Shown here one piece after another: positions 11,896-21,673 of a DNA stretch of 64,000 nucleotides. The DNA comes from Erigeron canadensis (taxonomy: Eukaryota; Streptophyta; Magnoliopsida; Asterales; Asteraceae): positions 8,616,501 through 8,680,500 of the forward strand of contig NC_057768.1 in assembly GCF_010389155.1 (NCBI RefSeq). Reading direction: 5' to 3'. The notes under the pieces are model-generated. The model ran no database searches and was not told where the DNA came from. It saw only the letters and a list, made by a program, of their open reading frames with translations. Made by a program: the position numbers and the translations under genes. How positions within the stretch are numbered: position 1 is the first letter of the stretch; every line of letters begins with the position of its first letter.

Positions 11896-12897
11896 TCAAA
11901 CAACGTCCTTAATTTCTTTCCCATCCCCCACCAGAATGGCAACTCCTTCCCCTGCTTTGTTGTGGTCATCTTCACAGGCCGACGATGGTAAAACAACCTT
12001 GCCAAACATTCCCCCTATCTTGCTGAACAATTTTGTCGATGCCAACTGGAGAGGTACCCCTAGGATATAAACCCATGCAATCCTTTCATAGTGAATGGAC
12101 TGACCAGACCACTCCTCTGCCATTGAGAACCACGGCCTCCATGACTTTTGCATATACATGAATTTTGTGGCAGCCTCCTTATCCGGGAAGGTAATAAGCA
12201 TGGACATACCTCCAAGATACTGCAGCTTCACCTCATCCTCAACAATCCCACCCAGTAATAAGCTAAGCGTTGACAGAATCTCAAAGTTACCACACTTAAC
12301 CACCAATGCTTTCCCCCGAACCGCCGCCATCTCATACACTTCATCGTCAACAACCATCTCTTTCTCGTTGGCAATCATCCCACTGCTCCCCTTAACAATG
12401 TCACTGAATGACCATCCACCAAAAAACGTGCCCCCGGATTTAGTAACCGGCTAATGATGATGAGACACCTTGGGACGTTCACGGTTAAAAGTGGGAATCT
12501 TCACACTAATCCCAGCCTCTTCGTTTTCTATAGAGTGTCTAGCTAAGTTGATAATCAAACTGTGTCCCCCCAACTTGACGTTTTTCAGTTGACGCTCCAG
12601 TTCTCTCCAATTTTTAACTCCTTTGAAGCTAACAAGGCCAAACTTTTGGTCCATCTTGTTTCTCTTCCTAGCGATATAAACCCCTGCTATCACGCCGTAA
12701 CCCTTCAACGCCGATGCCAAGTCCCATGGTCTACAACCATCTGGTATATTAGACACAAAAAACTTAATAATTTGAAACCCCGATCCAAATCTTGAGTGTG
12801 TGTGAATTCTTTCTCTTTGTTTTTTTTTCTTTCGTGTAACCTCCTCCCATCCTGTTTCGATCTCTATAGTTTCTCTCTCACACATAATGTTAATCAA
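11896..12897 (-). pseudogene. LINE ORF1 remnant with RRM and DUF4283-like region
   Basis: The first block (12451-12897) has a basic N-terminus, then an RNA-recognition motif: KFFVSNIPDG...YGVIAGVYIARKR...FGLVSF, matching RNP2 and RNP1-type strands. This is the usual N-terminal domain of ORF1 in plant L1 elements and would bind element RNA. A TAG near 12450 separates it, in the same frame, from the second block (11896-12378), which resembles the DUF4283-type ORF1 domain (KYLGG-like YLGGMSMLITFPDKEAA, W-rich middle). Downstream of 11896 the frame is lost. Confidence 0.75.
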
Positions 12898-12952
12898 AGA
12901 TTGTTAAATATAATTGTTTTTGTAATATTGTCGTAAGTAAAGATCGTTATCT

Positions 12953-13040
12953 CATCTTCTTTAATACCCCCATGTGCCTTTCACGTGAGGGTAAAAAAGT
13001 CTTTTTCCAACTAAAGGACCACTATTGATAATATACTAAT
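12953..13040 (+). repeat. Left TIR, inner segment (displaced by the LINE)
   Basis: Continuation of the left inverted repeat on the far side of the LINE. Contains GTGCCTTTCACGTGAGGGTA, which faces the same sequence inverted near 14115-14135, and ends around AAAGGACCA. Confidence 0.75.
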
Positions 13041-13133
13041 ACATAGCTAACTACCATTTCCCTTCCCATAACATTTGTTATCTCATCCTCTCCGATCCAA
13101 ATATGCAACTAACGAAGCCCACATATACATATA

Positions 13134-13180
<47 letters not shown>

Positions 13181-14065
13181 AATATTTAATCCCAAACGTA
13201 GATTCACCACATATTCACCACCACCTAACGCCGTCATACCAGCGACAGCGGTTGTGTTAAAGGAGTAAGCGATACTCTGTCGTCGCACCACCACATCCCC
13301 ATTGTCGATACTCAGCTGTGAGCGATGGCGGTGGCAGTAGCATTGAGACTAAAATACAGTAGAGGTACATATACATGTATGTATGTATCCAAATGTATAG
13401 TTGAGAACCAGTGGTTTCAAATGTCCTCCCATTTTTCCGGCCAACAATGACGACGACACTCCAGCAGCAATAACGACGGCACACCGTCAATCTTTCCTCA
13501 CATATAGAGCATCATCGTCTTCATCTAAATCTTCTTCTAATCGCAATCTTAGTGGTCAGGAATCAGGATTAACCGGAAGTACGGTCGATGGCGCGTGAGT
13601 GATGGCGAGGGTCGTTTGTAGATGGTGGTGGTGAGTTCATTTTTACATCTTCGTTTTACAATAAAACAAGTTCATTAATATTGTTGATGTATCATATTAG
13701 GGGTTATTAATGAAAGGATGAAAAAAGATAGATATAGTGCTATATATATGTATGTGTAAATATGTATTTGTGTTCATATCCTAGTCAAAGCTACCAAGAA
13801 CAAACCCTAAAGAAAATAACCCAAAAAGAAAAAGTGAAAATTCCAATTAAAAATCAATTTTTTTTCTTTTTTTGATGTAAGATTAAGAAAAAAAGGTTGA
13901 TTTTTCTTAAGTGGTAAATATCTAACTCTTATTTCCATATAGCTATATATAGATTAATGGATATGTACAAAATTACAGGTTTAAAAATATAATTGTAAAG
14001 TTACGAAGAAAAAAAAGAAGTAGAAGAAGAAGAAGAAGGGGGAGGATGAAGGAGAAAGGAGCTAG
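13041..14065. other. Interior of the MULE-like element, non-coding
   Basis: Holds a (CA)n/(TA)n microsatellite at 13135-13181, a CGACGAC/TCATCG-rich stretch at 13200-13600 and an AAGAAG-rich stretch near 14000. No domain recognised in any frame; a captured gene fragment around 13400-13600 is possible but unproven. Confidence 0.5.
13135..13181. repeat. Compound (CA)n(TA)n microsatellite
   Basis: About 16 CA units run directly into about 7 TA units. Confidence 0.95.
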
Positions 14066-14279
14066 AAAGAAAATATCAACTTTGGTCCTTTACGGATGGG
14101 AAAGACATTTATACCCTCACGTGAAAGGCACGTGAGGGTGTTAACGGAGATGAGATAACCATCATTATTGAAAAGGACGAAACACGAACCTTATCCTCCT
14201 ATAAAGGACAGCCAGTGAGGTTATTGAACCACAGGGAGGAAACGTGATTTTTTGAGTAAACCACATGGACGATTTATGT
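14066..14279 (-). repeat. Right TIR
   Basis: Uninterrupted right arm, the reverse complement of the two left segments. It shows what the left arm looked like before the LINE arrived. Confidence 0.8.
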
Positions 14280-14512
14280 AGTTAGGAGTATCCAATAGTT
14301 ACCACTTACCATTGTCTTAGTTTTAGTCATATATGCAGTTAGGAGTAACCAACTACATGCTCTTTTCGGTTCCCCAGTTAGTTGTTCATGCAAGTTTTTT
14401 TGTTGAATTTTCGGTGCTTGCATCTCTATATATTGGGTGATTTCTTCATTTTGCATTGCAATTTTTGGTGTTGGTTTGTACTATTATGATTTTTCGTTTG
14501 CATCTAAGGTAA

Positions 14513-14842
14513 TGATGTAGCGAGAAATTAAAGATAGATAATTGGACATGTTGATTCAAAAGAATGTCAGGAACAACTCTTCCAACTATCGTTGATTCAA
14601 GAAAGAATACCGATAATCTGAGGAAATTCACACACATTAACACGCACACTCGTGTATAGGGAGGAAGATATGAAATTTCATATATCAAAAAACTCAAAAC
14701 TGATTTTACAAAACACCTAGCACCCTATTTATATTAATCCTAACACAACTAAAATAGGAAATAAATCAATACATAATTATTCTAATATATTAAAAAGATA
14801 ACTTAATAAAACTATAAAAATAAAAGATCATGCTACGCATCA
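14513..14842 (-). repeat. TRIM 3' LTR
   Basis: The 330-bp LTR next to the polypurine tract. Same length as its partner, with scattered substitutions. Confidence 0.93.
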
Positions 14843-14857
14843 TTCTCTCCCTCTTCG
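14843..14857 (-). promoter_or_regulatory. TRIM polypurine tract
   Basis: CGAAGAGGGAGAGAA on the minus strand directly abuts the 3' LTR; it would prime plus-strand synthesis. Confidence 0.85.
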
Positions 14858-15029
14858 AATAACTCGTCCTCGAGTTTGATTTGAAACCACCGGGATCAAA
14901 CGGAAGCATATCATTAACTCTATCAATCTTGCACTTTTCACCTCGAGAAATCATTTTTTGAACACCAGGAACAAAATTAAATAACTGCAGAAACTTCAGA
15001 AAATCATAACTCCTTGTAGGAAACTCCAA

Positions 15030-15320
15030 TCAAAAATCCCGACGGTCAGGCTGTGCTTCAATGAGTCTTGAAAAACATATCCGAAAATCAGAGCGATCCA
15101 ACGGTGAATGAATCTGTGCCGCCTGTTTTCCTGCAACTGCGCAGATCTGGACGAACAGAAGCAGATTTTTGGGTATTTTTCGAGTTGGCATGTAATCTTC
15201 TTCATCGATCTTCTCACTATACAAACCATCATCAGATCTGAACCAAAGATACCATTCATCATCCTTGTATTCATCATACACGGACGGATAATCATAGATT
15301 ATATCGTCACTATGAGACAT
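15030..15320 (-). CDS. Short ORF inside the TRIM (96 aa), function unknown
   Basis: Starts just inside the element after the primer binding site and reads MSHSDDIIYDYPSVYDEYKDD, an acidic, Tyr/Asp-rich opening, then DEWYLWF, a basic PTRKIPKNLLLF segment and a Cys-poor tail. I recognise no retroviral domain; it is too short for gag. It could be a gag N-terminal vestige, a captured host exon or a chance ORF. Its start position directly after the 5' LTR is where gag would begin. Confidence 0.35.
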   Translation of the reverse strand: MSHSDDIIYDYPSVYDEYKDDEWYLWFRSDDGLYSEKIDEEDYMPTRKIPKNLLLFVQICAVAGKQAAQIHSPLDRSDFRICFSRLIEAQPDRRDF

Positions 15321-15336
15321 CTTGAACAGGATTTTC

Positions 15337-15349
15337 GGCTCTGATACCA
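15337..15349 (-). promoter_or_regulatory. TRIM primer binding site (initiator Met tRNA type)
   Basis: TGGTATCAGAGCC on the minus strand, complementary to the 3' end of plant initiator methionine tRNA, two bases after the LTR. Confidence 0.93.
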
Positions 15350-15351
15350 AC

Positions 15352-15681
15352 TGATGTAGCAAGAAATTAAAGATAGATAATTGGACATGTTGATTCAAAA
15401 GAATGCCAGGAACAACTCTTCCAACTATCATTGATTCAAGAAAGAATACCGATAATCTGGGGAATTTCACAGACACTAACACGCACACTCGTGTATAGGG
15501 AGGAAAATATGAAATTTCATATATCAAAAAACTCAAAACTGATTTTACAAAACACCTAGCATCCTATTTATATTAATCCTAACACAACTAAAATAGGAAA
15601 TAAATCGATACATAATTATTCTAATATATTAAAAAGATAACTTAATAAAACTATAAAATTAAAAGATCACGCTATGCATCA
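15352..15681 (-). repeat. TRIM 5' LTR
   Basis: The 330-bp LTR adjoining the primer binding site, hence the 5' one in the minus-strand sense. Confidence 0.93.
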
Positions 15682-15686
15682 GGTAA

Positions 15687-16048
15687 AATCTGGATCATGT
15701 TCATTATCATAGTTTCATAGGTGTTAATTTATGTTGTGTTGACGATTTTTCATCTGACATAGAATTTCCGTCGCTTTTAATATTAATTTAACCACACGTA
15801 CCTCCTCAGCCAGAAATGTTTATTAACAACACCAAATCAGCATTAATTGAAAGGTTGAACAAAGTCGTGATTGTTTTTATGTTCCGCTGTAAGGAAACTT
15901 GATTTATGTTCAATCGTCAATTGGTGCTTATATGTGTCACAATCTTTCATCTATGATGATAAAGGTATGATAATTCCAACATTTGCTACCAATTTGTATT
16001 ACCACTTGAAATGCTAGTTCTTTTGTTTGATGCTTGCCCTCTAGGTTA
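15687..16048. other. Spacer, nothing recognised
   Basis: No gene or element boundary recognised. Confidence 0.4.
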
Positions 16049-16398
16049 TCTTTAATCCCTTATTAAGAGTATTGGATTAAGACTTTAAGCATATTTTTAT
16101 TCCCAAAATGCCCTAATCAGCATCTCTATGATTCTTAAAATGTCCTTCCACACATTACAACACTATTTAATGTATGTATAAATATTATATTGGTTTATTT
16201 TTTCTTTATTATATTAGTTCACTATTTTTGTTATCAATTTGTAATTGATTCTAATTTAATTAACATTGATCTTTTTATATGATTTTAAAACAATCGATAA
16301 AATCTCATAATCTATATTTTTGACACACTATGTATCTGATGTATTCATCCAAAAAAATAATTATAAAATTCCGCCGCAATGTGCGGGTATTATGCTAG
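16049..16398 (+). mobile_element. Short Helitron-like element
   Basis: Ends CTAG immediately followed by T (16395-16399), preceded by a GC-rich CCGC...GCGG hairpin within CCGCCGCAATGTGCGGG about 12 bp upstream, the canonical Helitron 3' terminus. A plausible 5' end TCTTTAATCCC lies at 16049 directly after an A, giving the expected A|T insertion context. No coding capacity (350 bp). The 3' end is firm; the 5' end is inferred. Confidence 0.55.
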
Positions 16399-17689
16399 TT
16401 CAAGGTAAAGTTGAGATTATTAAGATATGTTTTAGACTTCGCATTAGTTGATCATAAATATAAAATATTATTAAAAGGAGGATGATGGGCTCCGTTGAAA
16501 TACAAGAAACGAAGTCCGAAATTAGTCTTGGGCTCGGATAGAATTTATCTCACTTGGGCTAATGATAATAAGTTAAAGACTAATGAAAAAAAAGCATGGG
16601 CCCACATTTGGATACCCTTGAATCTTGATAACCCTTCACGTGTGCAGGAAGAAAATTAAACCAAAATAACACCCTTCGAGGAATCGAGGGATATACATTC
16701 TGGAGCAGGTTGGACGTAAGAAAAAGACACTGTGGAGAAGCCGGTCACAAAGAAGAGTCTAATAAGAAAAAGACACGCAGCCAGAAGAGTTGGGTCTCTT
16801 TGCTCTTGTTCGATCATCACAGCCGCTAATTGTTTGGCTTTCTTTATTCATCGCTTAATACGATCTTTATAAATTTAAAACTAGATTTTTTACACATCAA
16901 TCGTCGTTTACTTTTTTTCACCTACATTTTTTTGCTGTCTCATTAAAGTTATATTCTCATCATTTCCATTATTTTTTCTATCTTTAATTATTGAGAAGAC
17001 TTTACCTAAGCTTAGGTACTGCCACGTTAAAAAAAGTTACAAATTAAACCTTTGAATTTGATAAACATACATAGCCCCCTGAATTTTACACAACCTCTCC
17101 CTGAATTTTATATAATCCCCCTGCTTTACCTAAGATAAGTAATACATGTTTTACCTAATTTTTTATCTTATTTACCTAACTTACAAATAAAAAAAAAAAA
17201 ACAATAAGAAAGGAAAATGAAAGAACAAGGTGAATTAAGTCACCGACCCCTCTTCACCAAGACCCTTTTACCAACCTATATTAACAATTCATCTACCATA
17301 ACTTTTTATTTTATTTTTTTACACATAAACCTTACCAATTGTCTACTAGCTAGTTCCACAATTACCCTCATATTTTCTACATCAGCCCTCTCTTAAAAAA
17401 TTTCAAAACTTTCTTTTTACAATATTTGGTGTTAAAGTAAACCTGTTAAACTGTCAAAGAGATGTTGAATATCTATTCATTGTTTATTTATTTATTTATT
17501 ATTATCTTTACTCTCTTATAAAGGAAATGACTTTTTTATTTTAGGTAATTCTACCTTTAAATTATTAGAATTACCTTTGACTTTTTGTGTTTTACCCTTA
17601 ATGAATTATAATTTACTAAACCTTTATTTTAATAATTAATACTTTAAGTCTTATCTTCTAAAAATTTGCATTATTACAATTATATCAAC
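16399..17689. other. Gene-free AT-rich region
   Basis: Contains a repeated AAGAAAAAGACAC (near 16718 and 16768) and low-complexity T/A runs. No exon recognised. Confidence 0.4.
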
Positions 17690-17790
17690 CTACCCCACTT
17701 GACACCGCCACCACCACCACCACTAATAGTACCATCACCGACACCACTAAAACGCCTTCCCTACCACCGCTGTTGCATTGCACGGGTTGC
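17690..17790 (+). mobile_element. Helitron-like 3' remnant
   Basis: A CCACCACCACC-rich stretch followed by GTTGCATTGCACGGGTTGC matches the 3' ends of the elements at 26160 and 26500 (GCATTGTGCGGGTACC, GCATTGCACGGATACC). No clean CTRR end remains. Confidence 0.35.
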
Positions 17791-18311
17791 TATTAATTTA
17801 TTAGGTAATGCTGGAATATAGTATTCCCATTAAGATCCAAAATGAATCAATAACAATTCATACCAATCACCAGATCGATTACATTCCAAATCAAATAATC
17901 CATTCTTTATTGCTTAAAACTATCAAAAAAGGAGTAAAAGTACAAATTCATTATTATACTTTTTGTGCCAATCACCTGGTGAAAAGTTTTGTTCATTTTG
18001 TTTAGAAAAACAATAACTTTATTCTTAGTGGTGAAGTCGTGTAGAAAATGCGATGGTGCGCTATACTCGTTGATACACTTTTCTTCGACAAGTAAATTCC
18101 TTGCTTGCGTTGATAAATAATTTTCTTTTTTTCCAATTTATTTTTCTCAATTTCAAGCATTTAATCTAAACCCGATAAATAGAAAATTCTCTATTAATTA
18201 GGATACCCGGATAGAGTTGAAGTGTTATCTTTGTGGCTATTCTCGATTTTCAATTCCTATCATTTGAAGGTGTTTACTCGTGCATGTTTTGAATTTTGAT
18301 TTTTTTAGAGA
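17791..18311. other. Spacer with a 65-aa open frame, nothing recognised
   Basis: The only open frame (17808-18005) shows no motif, signal or codon pattern that sets it apart from chance. Confidence 0.35.
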
Positions 18312-19165
18312 TTTTCAGGTGACTTACTAGGTACCACTAAAGATGGCTTCGAAAGTATGTATAGTCAAAAACTCAAAATGCTAGTAATTTGTTTCTTTGA
18401 TATATAACAATTATTAGTTAGTCGGTACTAAACTACTAATCAACGTAATTCCTCGTTAAAAAAAGTATAGCTTTTGAACTATTTGACTTCCATGAATCTC
18501 AAAAAGTATAACTGTTAGAACTTCGTGAATGAAAGAATAATGAGCTAAAGTTGATGCTACAAATATTGCAAAACGTACACAACAAAATATATATGCTACA
18601 TTTTGTTAAGGTAACAATGTGGTTCCAAAACGACATTGTCCATCAAGCCTCATAGTGGAACAGAATCATAATATTAACTGTTTGCGGGACTTTATCTATG
18701 GAACTTCCCTACATACTATCGAAATCTCGATACACTTAATGGAAAGCTAACACTTAATCGTTGTAACAAAGTCTAAGTTATTTAGATACGATCGAAATAT
18801 CAAATCTAATAAGGTGGATAATGACAAAATACTTTTATGTAAGCCTTTATCTCCTTTCTCCACAACCACACCAATGTTAAATTCTTCGAAAGTTCGTTCG
18901 TTAAACAGGCTTAATCATGACTAAATGCCAAACTATTATATATAAAGTCACTAAATACACAAATCAACATGTAAATCTCTACATGATCGATCTGTTTGCT
19001 CTTTTGATAATAATCCATATCTAAACAAAAAAGTTAAGAGTCCCCCAGACTTTAACTAAATAGAAATATTTCTTTGAAAAAGTTTGTTGAATTTGAAGAT
19101 GAATGGCCTTTTTATCTAAACCGAATGGTCTTATTATCCAAGAATCCTAGATTCCTGGGCTATTA
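18312..19165. repeat. Dispersed non-coding duplication, copy B
   Basis: Same-orientation counterpart of 1130-1920, opening with TTTCAGGTGACTTAC and a shared AAGATGGYTTC block and ending with CCTGGGCTATTAAT. It lies ~2.5 kb upstream of the thaumatin-like gene, so it could mark an old duplication of that gene's upstream region; copy A has no thaumatin-like gene next to it. Confidence 0.65.
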
Positions 19166-19732
19166 ATAATTTTTAATAAATATTGATAGGGTTTTTTCTT
19201 TAAAACCTCTACATACTTTTTTATTTGTCTCTTTCAGGTCATCGAACTTTTTTATTCCTTTTTAAGTCATTAAAAGTTATCAAATTGTCTCATTTAAGTC
19301 ATTCATTTTCAAACATTGTTGATCATGATGATGTAACTATTATTCTAGGTGACGTGGAGATATCTAATCAAGTTACCATTGCTTATGTGACATTACTCAA
19401 AGGGTGATAATTTGTACACCACTGTTTGTTAGTCTTATATCACCTAAAGTGCTTTAATGTGTTATAATGTTCTATGATATAAAATATGTTTGATGATGTA
19501 CGACTCAAAAAGGTGGTGTACGAATCATCACTCATACTTAAACCCCCATAAGCAATGACACGTCAATTAAAAAAGTTATGAGTCTATATCAGATAAAATG
19601 GTAACCACGTCATCATGGTCAACGAAATTTAAAAAATGAATGACCTAAATGGAACAATTTGGCAACTTTTGATGACATATAAAGGAATAAAAAAATATGA
19701 TGGGTTGGAAGGGACAAACAAAAAAATACATG
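19166..19732. other. Spacer, nothing recognised
   Basis: No gene recognised. Two stretches near 19220-19400 and 19550-19690 are roughly inverted (ATCATGATGATGTAAC versus GTAACCACGTCATCATGG, and TCATTTAAGTCATTCATTTTC versus GAATGACCTAAATGGA), suggesting an old foldback element. Confidence 0.4.
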
Positions 19733-19744
19733 GGGTTTTAGAGA

Positions 19745-19997
19745 AAAAAAAGTAACTGCTCAGTGCCGCCTTCCGCGGGTTTTGAGCCCCAATACCTCGA
19801 CGGTGTATGGGGGAGGTTAAGATGTAGGCAGACCTTACCTCTACCAAAGTAGAGAGACTGCTTCCAGTTTCTACCTAAATGGTAGAAAAGGCCCTCCAAC
19901 CTTTGCATGGGATGAGGATCGAACCCATGACCTCTGTCTCCAGAGGCAAGGGTGTTTACCACTGATCCAAACCCATGAATTTTATTTCCAGAGGCAA
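19745..19997 (-). mobile_element. tRNA-derived SINE (Au-like) with 12-bp target duplication
   Basis: On the minus strand a pol III A-box-like TGGATCAGTGG and a B-box GGTTCGATCC are ~35 bp apart. They are followed by the plant SINE body signature GGTAAGGTCTGCCTACATCTT and ACCTCCCCC, ending in a T run. Identical GGGTTTTAGAGA copies at 19733-19744 and 19998-20009 flank it. The head has a partial internal duplication (CCAGAGGCAAGGG appears at both ~19930 and ~19988). It is a SINE copy, not a functional tRNA gene: no cloverleaf closes. Confidence 0.85.
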
Positions 19998-20009
19998 GGG
20001 TTTTAGAGA

Positions 20010-21500
20010 GAAAACCCAATTTTGATATGTATAGCTTGTATAGTTAAAAAAGATATATCGTTTTTTTCTTTTACATATTTCTTACATACGGACCATTTAT
20101 TTAATTTCATCCAATTAGAGTAATAAAATACGAATATGTTATAAAAAAATTTTCACGCAGATTTCTTGCGGACAGTTTTTTTTAATCATTTCTCACCATA
20201 TTAACCGCGTCCGTCACATCAGCATAATAACACTTAAACCACTTTTAAAGGTACATAGTCTGCATACTTCTTTATTTTGAATATCACTAGATCAAATTGA
20301 TATAGTTTTAGCACATTAATTTCAAAAAGAAAAAAGTTGCAAGATTATCTCGAATATCACTAGATCAAATACAGTACCTTTTTGTAATAATCTTTTTTAA
20401 ATTATATATTAAATACTTTTTTGCAATAATCTCTTTTAAGTGAGAAACTTAAGGGGCCTATAAAAAGTCTGATATCCATTCAATTTAAGTATTTAACAAC
20501 CTAGGTATAATTGGTATGTTAGTTGCTAACTCAATGAATTAGGTGATTAAAAAAAACGTACTTTTGGTCTTTTACTTGACAAATAGAGTAGTATATATAA
20601 TTAATATTATATGTCTAGCTTACCTTAACCTTTAAAACAGAGAAGCTATAAAAAAGCATCCACAACCTAATCTATGCCCTCATTGAGATAAAGTAAGTTA
20701 CAAGTCATAATCATGGTTATCCACAAGACTAACAGAATTACTCTTCATTCCCAAATTGCCTACACCTAATCGCATAAGTCTTAGCCATGTTTTCCAACTT
20801 TACATGTGTTCTTTTTCTTATTCATGTGAAAGTAGACAATTAAGTTTGAAAGTTATGGCCAAGAATGAATTGGTAAGACCATGTTAAAGAGTAACGGAAA
20901 AATGTATATAAAGAAATTGATCATGCAGTACGTTTTCCTAATCTTGGGCCATTAACTGTATGATATTAATGATGCTTCATTATTTTCAGTCAACAGGCAT
21001 TCATACGATTTACACATAACAGTATATATATAGTTTTTTATTGGAACCGATCCATTGAAAAAATCAATGTCTATATATATAAGTTTTGCTGTGGAAATAT
21101 ATATAAAAAAATTTGTGTTATTGGGTACGAAAGCAAACATCATGTATTACCAATACTTATGATTTTCTTTTTTACAACTATGAATCCACTCGCGCGCAAA
21201 GTATCTTCTTTAACACAAATTTCATCACACTCTTTTTGATACTTAACAAAAGTCACTGATAATTTAACATATTGATAACCACTTAACCATTACATCAAAA
21301 AGATTCATTTTCTGTCCATAAAACTTCCTTAATTACTTCCAAAACAATCTTCATAAATAAAGAATCGCAAATAAAATGATTCATTCCCATTAATAAAAAA
21401 GTATGATTAATTATCATCGTCTATACTAAGAAAATAAAAGGTGTTTTCGCCCATATCTTTTTCGGAAAGCACAGACTCCATCTAAGTCGGCAAGTGGCAT
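20010..21500. other. Region upstream of the thaumatin-like gene, no gene recognised
   Basis: AT-rich. GAATATCACTAGATCAAAT occurs twice (~20279, ~20353) and TTTTGCAATAATCTCTTTTAA-type blocks are repeated (~20380, ~20420), a small local duplication. Part of the promoter of the next gene presumably lies at the 3' end. Confidence 0.4.
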
Positions 21501-21506
21501 TTTGGC

Positions 21507-21517
21507 CTATAAAAATA
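21507..21517 (+). promoter_or_regulatory. TATA box of the thaumatin-like gene
   Basis: CTATAAAAATA lies ~165 bp upstream of the start codon, a normal distance for a plant 5' leader of ~130 bp. The leader (21545-21673) is pyrimidine-rich (CTCCCTCTCCACC), as plant leaders often are. Confidence 0.65.
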
Positions 21518-21673
21518 GATAAACATCTCATTTCATCAAAACTCCCTCTCCACCCCGTTCATCTTCGTCATTTCTAGGAAAATATTTCATCAACTTCAAT
21601 TTCTTTCATAATTCCTTCATTTTCAATAAAAAAATATCCATTTTTCCAAGACAAAGTAGCCGTTTGTGCCCAT

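Larger units (their letters stand above)
6274..12941 (-). mobile_element. L1-type LINE (non-LTR retrotransposon) with poly(A) tail and 11-bp target duplication
   Basis: On the minus strand the order is ORF1 with RRM, then endonuclease, reverse transcriptase and zinc-binding (zf-RVT) domains, then a poly(A) tail seen as a T run at 6273-6282. The 11-mer GATCGTTATCT is present at 6263-6273 and 12942-12952, giving exact boundaries. Without the nested solo LTR (9301-10277) the LINE is ~5.7 kb, about full length for plant L1 elements. Both ORFs carry stop codons and frameshifts, so it is inactive, but structure and duplication are still crisp. Confidence 0.93.
6147..14279. mobile_element. Non-autonomous DNA transposon with ~215-bp TIRs (MULE-like), carrying a nested LINE
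   Basis: The left end ACATAAATCGTCC and the sequence following it reappear as the reverse complement ending at 14279. The match is ~85% over ~215 bp: left arm 6147-6273 continued at 12953-13040, right arm 14066-14279. Removing the LINE (6274-12941) and one copy of its target duplication leaves a ~1.45-kb element. Long TIRs, no transposase and a simple-repeat-rich interior fit a Mutator-like non-autonomous element. Flanks read AGTTATCG (left) and AGTTAGGA (right), only partly alike, so an 8-9-bp duplication is possible but eroded. Confidence 0.72.
14513..15681 (-). mobile_element. Complete TRIM retrotransposon (1169 bp)
   Basis: Two 330-bp direct LTRs (14513-14842 and 15352-15681), each starting TGATGTAGC and ending with GCATCA, enclose only ~509 bp. 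The 5-bp duplication GGTAA flanks it at 14508-14512 and 15682-15686. On the minus strand the primer binding site follows the 5' LTR after two bases, and a purine tract precedes the 3' LTR. The size, LTR length and absence of gag/pol are diagnostic of a terminal-repeat retrotransposon in miniature. The LTRs differ at about a dozen positions, so the insertion is not brand new. Confidence 0.95.

Noticed and set aside
13075..13490. Short ORFs over the CA/TA microsatellite
   Set aside because: Low-complexity peptides inside a non-autonomous transposon.
19738..20019. Possible tRNA gene or 93-codon ORF
   Set aside because: A and B boxes belong to a SINE with target duplications; no cloverleaf, and the ORF spans the SINE body.
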